Source: Lycium barbarum (taxonomy: Eukaryota > Streptophyta > Magnoliopsida > Solanales > Solanaceae). Taken from it: a DNA stretch of 64,000 nt. The notes beneath the pieces were generated by a model, which did not search any database, was not told where the DNA came from, and worked only from the letters and a program-made list of their open reading frames with translations. Positions 56,204 through 64,000 of this stretch are shown piece after piece (position 1 is the first letter of the stretch; the number at the start of each line of letters is the position of its first letter). Both the position numbers and the translations under genes were made by a program. The DNA lies in the NCBI RefSeq assembly GCF_019175385.1, contig NC_083346.1, positions 119,043,771 through 119,107,770 of the forward strand, given 5' to 3'.

Positions 56204-56914
56204 CTGAGAAACAGAATGTAAGCTAAGTAGGGCAGATAACAGTAATGACCGAAAATAGAAATAGAAATAGAAAGGAGGTTTAGAGGCACTTGATGTGAAT
56301 TTTTCCCTCTTCTGGTGTGATAGTAAATTCCAACTCTTAACGGACTAATCTTTTAAGCGATAGCTAATCCCTATTTTTTTTCTATTTAGTATCAGTTATT
56401 AGCAATTTTAAATTGGTGAAATTCTTATAATATTCTTTACAATAGCTTCTAAAAGTAGTTTCTTCTTAGTATTAATAATGGGAAATCGATTAGGGAGACC
56501 TAGCAGCTACGTTAGTAACCACCATTTTTATCTGAATCATTTCATCCCTAGCATTCTTTCAAACGAAAATAAGATAGAATGACCAAAGAAAAGTAGGATC
56601 TATGTGTAATCCTAGCCATAAATGTCAAATTGCACCGTCTATTCTATAGTAAGTCAGTAGAAGGGATGCTTAACGTCTTTACTGGTGGGAGGACTATAAC
56701 TCAGATACAGAATTAGCAATTACAAGTAAAAGGGATGCTTAACGTCCATTTCTCCTCCCACCAAATTCATGTGAAACAGGATTTGCAGAAGCAGACTGCT
56801 AACTAATGCCTAAGAAATGGTTCCACAATTTTCTACCGCAACAAAGACGACAGAATATAATCAAACACGCCATGAATGGAAGAAAACAACTGTTGACTAC
56901 CAGTGAGAACTAAC

Positions 56915-58333
<1,419 letters not shown>

Positions 58334-58537
58334 TCAAAAGATATCAGGAAAGATAAACTGAGTGCTTGTTCACCATCGTTTCTTCTTCTTTCTGTGTTTT
58401 TCTTACTTCGGTGTGATAAGTAGTTCACCTTCATTTCTTTAAGACATAAAAAATGCATATTTCCGGGAAAAAGTGAATAATTATCATGCTCAAACGGCTC
58501 CTTAGAAATATACATATAATATACATATTTTATACAT

Positions 58538-58598
58538 ATAATATACATAATTAGTGTATGTGCTTGTATAATATACATAATTAGTGTATGTGCTTGTA
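58538..58598. repeat. 31-bp tandem duplication
   Basis: AATATACATAATTAGTGTATG then TGCTTGTAT occurs twice head to tail upstream of the captured gene fragment. Confidence 0.85.
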
Positions 58599-59004
58599 TA
58601 TTTTGTCTAGTAACAGCAATTAATTTCAACCGTGGGGCCAAAAATGAAAAAACCACAATTTTCTTATAATGTCAGCAAATATAAGTTTAATCCATTTTAT
58701 TTTAATTTAATTTGAATGTAGCAAAAGGTTTTAAGTACCTTAGCTGTGTTGTAAACCTCAGTTTTGCAATCTGGAAGAATGCTAACAAACCTTTATAGGT
58801 GATGGTGGCATCCGTGGTTGTATTTCCATTGCTAAAAAATCAGCTTGATTTATCTTCCAAAGCATAAACAGTAACCTTACAAAGTTCAAAGTTGATTCAA
58901 AGTTCCTTAAGCAATGAAAAAAAATTAGTCAATTGAGAATTGTAAATAACATTACACTGGGCCTCCTAGCAAATTTCTTAGCCAAGAAAAGAAAGAAAGC
59001 ATAC

Positions 59005-59165
59005 CTCAAATGGTTGGTTGTGGACGGCAACGGCGGTACTGGGTAGAGAAGGCGGCGACGGTGACTGGTAAGCGGCGACGGTGACTGGAAGGCAGCGATG
59101 GTGATTGGCGGGCGGGTTATTAGGGTTAGAGATTGGGGGGAGAGAAAAGGTGAGAGGAAAGAGAG
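59005..59165 (-). other. CACTA-2 untranslated leader exon and splice donor
   Basis: Minus strand: a CT-rich leader, CCAGTCACCGTCGCCGC repeats, then CATTTGAG|GTATGC, homologous to 17330-17455 in element 1. The leader contains a local tandem duplication of the CAGTCACCGTCGCCGC unit. Confidence 0.6.
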
Positions 59166-59233
59166 AGAAAGTGGAAAGATGGAAGGGTCCGTATACATTT
59201 AAGTGGTCTGTATTTTTCATTTATTTGATTAAT

Positions 59234-59535
59234 TATACCGACCTCATGTATAATTTATAATTTTATTTTTAATTAAAAGCATACCGACCTCATGAGGTCG
59301 GTTAATTAAAAATTATTTTTAATAAACCAACCTCGTGAGGTCGGTATTTTTTAAAATTAAAAACAAAATTATTATATTTAGCATCAAATAAATTTTCGAC
59401 CTACTGAGGTCGGTACATTACGTTTTTCAAATTTTGGTACAATATTACCAACCTCATGAGGTCGGTTTATTTTAAAAAAAATTGAAAAATAAATATTACA
59501 ACTTTACCGACCTCAGTTTTTGAGGTCGGGAAATA
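59234..59535. repeat. CACTA-2 subterminal palindrome array, gene-5' side
   Basis: About six palindrome copies and half-sites, fewer than at the other end. This is the same asymmetry as in element 1. Confidence 0.88.
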
Positions 59536-59555
59536 CTGTTTTTTTAGTAGTGTAC

Positions 59556-60209
59556 AGGAATATTTAGTTGTATTCAAAATTCACTGTATTCATTTGTATA
59601 CGAAAAAAATCTTTTTTCGAAATACGAACGAAAAATACATAAAGAAACACTATTTTACACTAACAAAAAATAATGAATACACTCAAATACTGAATACAAG
59701 AAATAAAATACACTCCAAACACTAAATTTTGCACTAAAAATTAATGAATACACTCAATTCCTGAATACAAGAAATAAAATACACCCCAAACACTGGATTG
59801 TATGCTAAAAAATTAATGAATACACTAGATTGTATGCTAAAAAATTAACGAATACACTCATAAAGAAACACTATTTTCCAAATCCGACACCGGAAAACAA
59901 CCGGATCTGGAATCACTGATTGAAGGAGACGACGATGTTGTTGATTCGAATTCTGTTGATTTTCAGATCTACTGTCCGGCGGGACAAAACCGTAAGAAAA
60001 AACTATAGCTACTAAAAAAAGAAACCAGCAGCCTAGGACCGTCGTTGTAAAGCAGGAGTCAACGGGCGGCGAATTCTACGATGGGGGAGTTGTAAGCCAA
60101 TGTCGCCATCGCCGTCAATGAGGGAGAAGAGAGAGAGAGAGAGTGAGACGGTGACGGTGAAGGCAACAACTCAGATTAGAGAGAGAGAGAGAGAGACAAC
60201 GGTGGTGGC
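59556..60209. other. Repeat DNA with tandem motifs, no gene
   Basis: Continuation of the TGTATTC-type repeat interrupted by CACTA-2. Around 59690-59850 AATACAAGAAATAAAATACA then C(C/T)CCAAACACT recurs. GA microsatellites lie at 60127-60144 and 60178-60196. Confidence 0.6.
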
Positions 60210-61860
60210 TGTTATACCCCATTTTAACCCGGGAGTTGAAGCGGAGTACAACATATTGGAGATTCCTAAATATGCTTGTTTATTTTAAGGAGTCGCCACC
60301 TAATTAATTTTAACGGTGAATTAGGACACCTAGATATTAACTAAGGTAAAGTTAAAACTAAACCTTTGTTAATGGTCTACTTAACCAGTGTGATTCTAGG
60401 TAAGGGTTCTATATTATCCTAAAGGGAAGGGGTTAGGCATCCTTTAGAATCCGTTAACTTACGGTTATCCGACCAAACTTAGGTTAATTAATCAATGTTG
60501 GGTATAATATTTAAATTTTAAGAGAATAGCTTGTGCAAACAAGACTTGTAAAAATATAACAATTGGTGCAAAAGAAGATTTTAAATGTCATTTTATAAAG
60601 AAAAGGACTTCAAATAATAATGTTGTTAAAAATGGGATTAGTAATTCGCGTAAGAGGAGATTTTAGAATGCTATTTGAAAAAAAGTTTATGAATGTTGCT
60701 AAGGTTCTTGAAATAAAATGCTAATAAAACCTATGGGAAAGAATATAATAATTTGTATAAAAGGAGACTTCAAGTGCCATAAAATTTATAAATATTATTA
60801 AGGCTTTAAATAGAAGTGCTATTTAGAATGAAATTTGTAAAAAATATAATAATTCGCATAAAAAAAAGAAGAAACTGCAAATGCCATTTGAAAATAAACT
60901 TATAAATGTTGCAAAGATTTTTAAATGATGATGCTATTAAAAATAAAATTCGCATGAAATGTATAGGCAAAAGAAAGTGCGGGTTTGCGTAATGCTTTAA
61001 CAAACATTTGAAACAAACTGAAACGATGATATATTGATTGACTTTGCGTTTTAGAAGTACAAAATATTCTTTAATTCCTATTTACATGTTAGTGATATTT
61101 CAAAAATTCCAATAAAATATGAATCCTTTGCCTCAAGATATGAAATTAGGCTGTTTGCAAATCAGTTATTTTAAATAAGATAAATATTAGATGCTTATAA
61201 ATAATTTTGACATAAAAGAGAAGAATAGATTTATGGGATTGATTAGTCTTTTATCTAACTACCCCTTACTAAACTATCCCTACTAATTTCCAATAATTCA
61301 CCGAAAAGCTAAGGGAGAAAAACGAAATGAGAACAAGTGTTAGTCAAATAATATACAAATTAAGGCATAAGATAAGGCAGAGGTATAAAAATCAAATGGG
61401 CAGCCCATTTGGGCCGCTGATCTGCTGCTATTGGGCTTTTGCCCCAGTTTTACTGTTGCAGTTGCTGCTACTGTTCCAATTTATTGTAGGGGGGAGGCCA
61501 CGGCCTGTTGCTGCTGTGTGGATTGGACTCGAGAAAAGAGTAATGTTTCGTTGGGCTTTAGCCCAACATCGAATGCGGAAGAAGACGAGTCCGAGGGGAC
61601 TCGTATGCGATGGTCATGCATAAAAAAAGAAACGAAAAGAAAACGGATTAGGATACCATTAGATGAATAGGATCAATATGTAAAATATACACTCGAAGCA
61701 GACCATGTATATGCTGTGTATAATCGAGTATACCTCTTGTATACACATATGCTATTAAATACAACATGCTTGCACTATAAGAATCTAAAGATTGAGCAAA
61801 TAGCAATACAGCAGGCCTTACAGATTTAATCATGTACTCCTAAATCTTTCACGGGGCGGT
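60210..61860. mobile_element. LTR-like segment (Ty3/gypsy type, tentative), right end not resolved
   Basis: It begins TGTTATACCCCATTTTAACC. It contains GGAGTCGCCACCTAATTAAT near 60290 and GGTTAGGCATCC near 60430, the counterparts of motifs in the 1953-4476 segment. A GGGCAGCCCATTTGGGCC inverted motif lies near 61398. No gag-pol is seen. The family assignment rests on remembered LTR features. Confidence 0.4.
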
Positions 61861-64000
61861 TTGAGGAAGAAGGCAGTAATTCAACACTCCCGAAGGTATT
61901 TATACATATATACTAAACATGGTGAACTTAAGCTTAGTACAAAAGGGCAGCTGGTTCCTTATAACTGAACAAGATGGAATAGACTAAACTATAAATAAGG
62001 ACTTGACAACTACGGACTGAACGTGATAAAACTATTATTTCACGAAAACAGGGAAGCTAAAAAAACATTAGGCTTGCTACAGCAAAGGCAGTAAAAATCA
62101 GACCTGCTTTCACTGAAACGGAGATACACAATATATAGATTAAATATATTGGCAACATACACCGCGTACCAAATCTAAGCGTGGCATATTGCAAAATACC
62201 TACTGAATCTAGGAAGGGCATTTATAGTGACCATTCGCACTGTCCAGTTCCATTTCCACATTAACAAGGCAACATATTAGTATTTATAGCCCCGTATCAT
62301 CATTGCCAGTGGCTTGTAATTCCAGAAAAAGTTATTTCAGCATTCATTAAAGCCTAGACAGCCTCTAATTCCACAAACCTGACTGACTGGTACCATTTAA
62401 GAAGGGTTGATCATGTTTTAGAGGAATGCTTGCATATGGGGAATCGTATAGAGAAAAATAGCTGTTTTAGAAATAAAAATAAAAAAAGATGATCTTTATG
62501 TCTTCAAATCTCCAACTTGAGCTAAAAGAGGTTTCAACAGGTTCAGATTTTACAACACTACATTCAAACCATTTAAGGTCACTGTTTTGCTCAAACTAAC
62601 TAGGAACTATATCTAACGCAATACAACTTAAATGACATGCCCAGATGAAAAAGGAAGTAGAGAAACTGGGCTTAAAACAACAAACAATATCTTGACCATG
62701 TCATTATTTCAACTCAACTGCCCAAACCTTATGCAAAGCAATTTTAAATTAACCCAAAAGACTGAATAAAAATATAAACATGCTTGATTATACCAACTGA
62801 CGTCAACACTGATTCACCCATAACAGTGGTATTTGGCAAAAATACTCATATTTGCGAATGGACAGATTTACAGACACAGGGATGGGATGCCAGGTTCAAA
62901 TACATCTAGACAACATATAAGCCAGACTCCACATAGAAGAGGGGAAAAGAAAAGGCAAAGCTTTTTCTAAAGATAGTGAACAAATCCAGGGCAGTTCAGC
63001 CTACTTCTAGACTTATCAAGATTAATAGTGAGAATCACGACAATCTGGACAACTAGTGTTAGCAGCTTCAAGCCCATTTTGATGTCATTTCACACTTAGC
63101 CAAGTTTGTAAGACCTTTTTCCATTGGTTAGACACACTGAATGGTGAGCAAAGACTTGTAAAGTATAAATTCAACTAACAAAGACAATTTCAAACAGATT
63201 TACAGTGCTTAATACAAGTTGCCATCCCATAATATAGCAACTCAGTCAAACTGCATATAAATACCCTCCCAAGGTAAGCAAGTTAAAAGCTAATCCCATA
63301 AACATAGTTGGTTAGACAAATTAGGTCACTATGCCTGATTAGATTAAGGAAGAAAAAATGTGATAGTGTGTTATGGCCAACATCCCAAATTATATCTCAA
63401 CAGGTTCAAGATTATAAAGCATTATAGTTTCAAATTTCAGCACTCCTCAATAACAGGTTTATGTCTTATGTCCTTTAGTCCATTTTACTCAAATAAGCAA
63501 CAAGCTAAAGACAGGTTGATTACACTGTTATGCCTAACCAACTGAATTCGATCATGCCTAGGCCTTATTACGTAATAATCGACCAACTACTCTTACCATA
63601 ATAGCATGTTGACACAGGACACGCATTTAAACTAGACAAATCATATTCATATAATGCCCAAAGACCTACTTAAAATGGACCAGGTTATGCTAAACAGACT
63701 AAATCTCTTAAGTCCACTGAACAACAAATGCAACCAATCATAAAGCGTATGAAACTAAACCCAAACGAGAAAGTAACTGCCAGAAAATAAACTGAACCAA
63801 ACAGGGGACTAATTAACACAAATGGTGCCTAATAAACTTAACAAAAACAGGAAACCAAACATTCTAACACATGCGCGGATATTCAGACTATGTACGCAAA
63901 TCCAATAAAAAGCAATATTTGGACTAGCACCGAACCACTAAATCGAAAAATAAAATGAAGACAAGAAAGGGGAAGAAGAATCACCTGCTTCGGATGCAGC
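61861..64000. other. No recognisable gene
   Basis: Only short open frames without similarity that I can recognise. It may be the interior of the preceding element or ordinary intergenic DNA. Confidence 0.5.

Noticed and set aside
61327..61670. Overlapping frames of about 98 and 79 residues
   Set aside because: Low-complexity composition, no recognisable motif, and they lie within LTR-like sequence.

Overview
The window is nuclear DNA of a flowering plant. It is AT-rich, crowded with nested transposons, and has no operon-like packing. The gene content (single-domain secreted Gnk2 proteins, a phytoene desaturase fragment, a PRL1-type WD40 fragment, L1-type LINE, Ty1/copia, CACTA, Mutator-like, hAT and Stowaway-like elements) fits a dicot. 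From remembered sequence style I infer Solanaceae; the species cannot be named from the sequence alone.

The backbone is a decayed tandem cluster of genes for small secreted Gnk2-domain (ginkbilobin-like, PF01657/DUF26) proteins. Ten loci are visible. Four look intact: 22392-22775 (-), 25512-25904 (+), 39188-39571 (-) and 42377-42769 (+). Three are pseudogenes interrupted by Mutator-like elements: 6069-7504, 28846-30055 and 48881-50096 (all +). Two are half-genes: 32824-32850 (5' end only) and 53642-53932 (3' half only). One is cut by the window edge (1-9, -). Most share a TATTTAAA box about 90-120 bp upstream of the start codon.

Layout: 1-9950 holds a diverged copy of the gene unit, invaded by a solo-LTR-like segment (1953-4476), a double-hairpin element (4813-5882) and Mutator-like elements. 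9950-16100 holds a PRL1-like retro-pseudogene (11117-12084) and a truncated Copia element (12238-14735). A 4.3-kb CACTA element occupies 16851-21112. Block A (about 21451-32850) and block B (about 37799-52699 and on to 54037) are direct duplicates of about 11 kb of shared sequence, each with one divergent gene pair and one pseudogene. They are separated by 32851-37798, which contains a 3'-truncated Copia element with one LTR. Block B was later invaded by an L1-like LINE (43353-47445); block A by an 872-bp foldback element and a 195-bp hAT element. A second CACTA element of the same family lies at 54691-59552 in the opposite orientation and carries at least five exons of a phytoene desaturase gene. 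From 60210 there is LTR-like sequence, and 61860-64000 holds no recognisable gene.

The functional content is the set of four intact Gnk2 genes, probably apoplastic defence proteins. Everything else is mobile DNA or its cargo. The most notable points are the gene-capturing CACTA pair with perfectly palindromic subterminal repeats, and the fine-scale record of duplication, tail duplication and insertion in the Gnk2 cluster.
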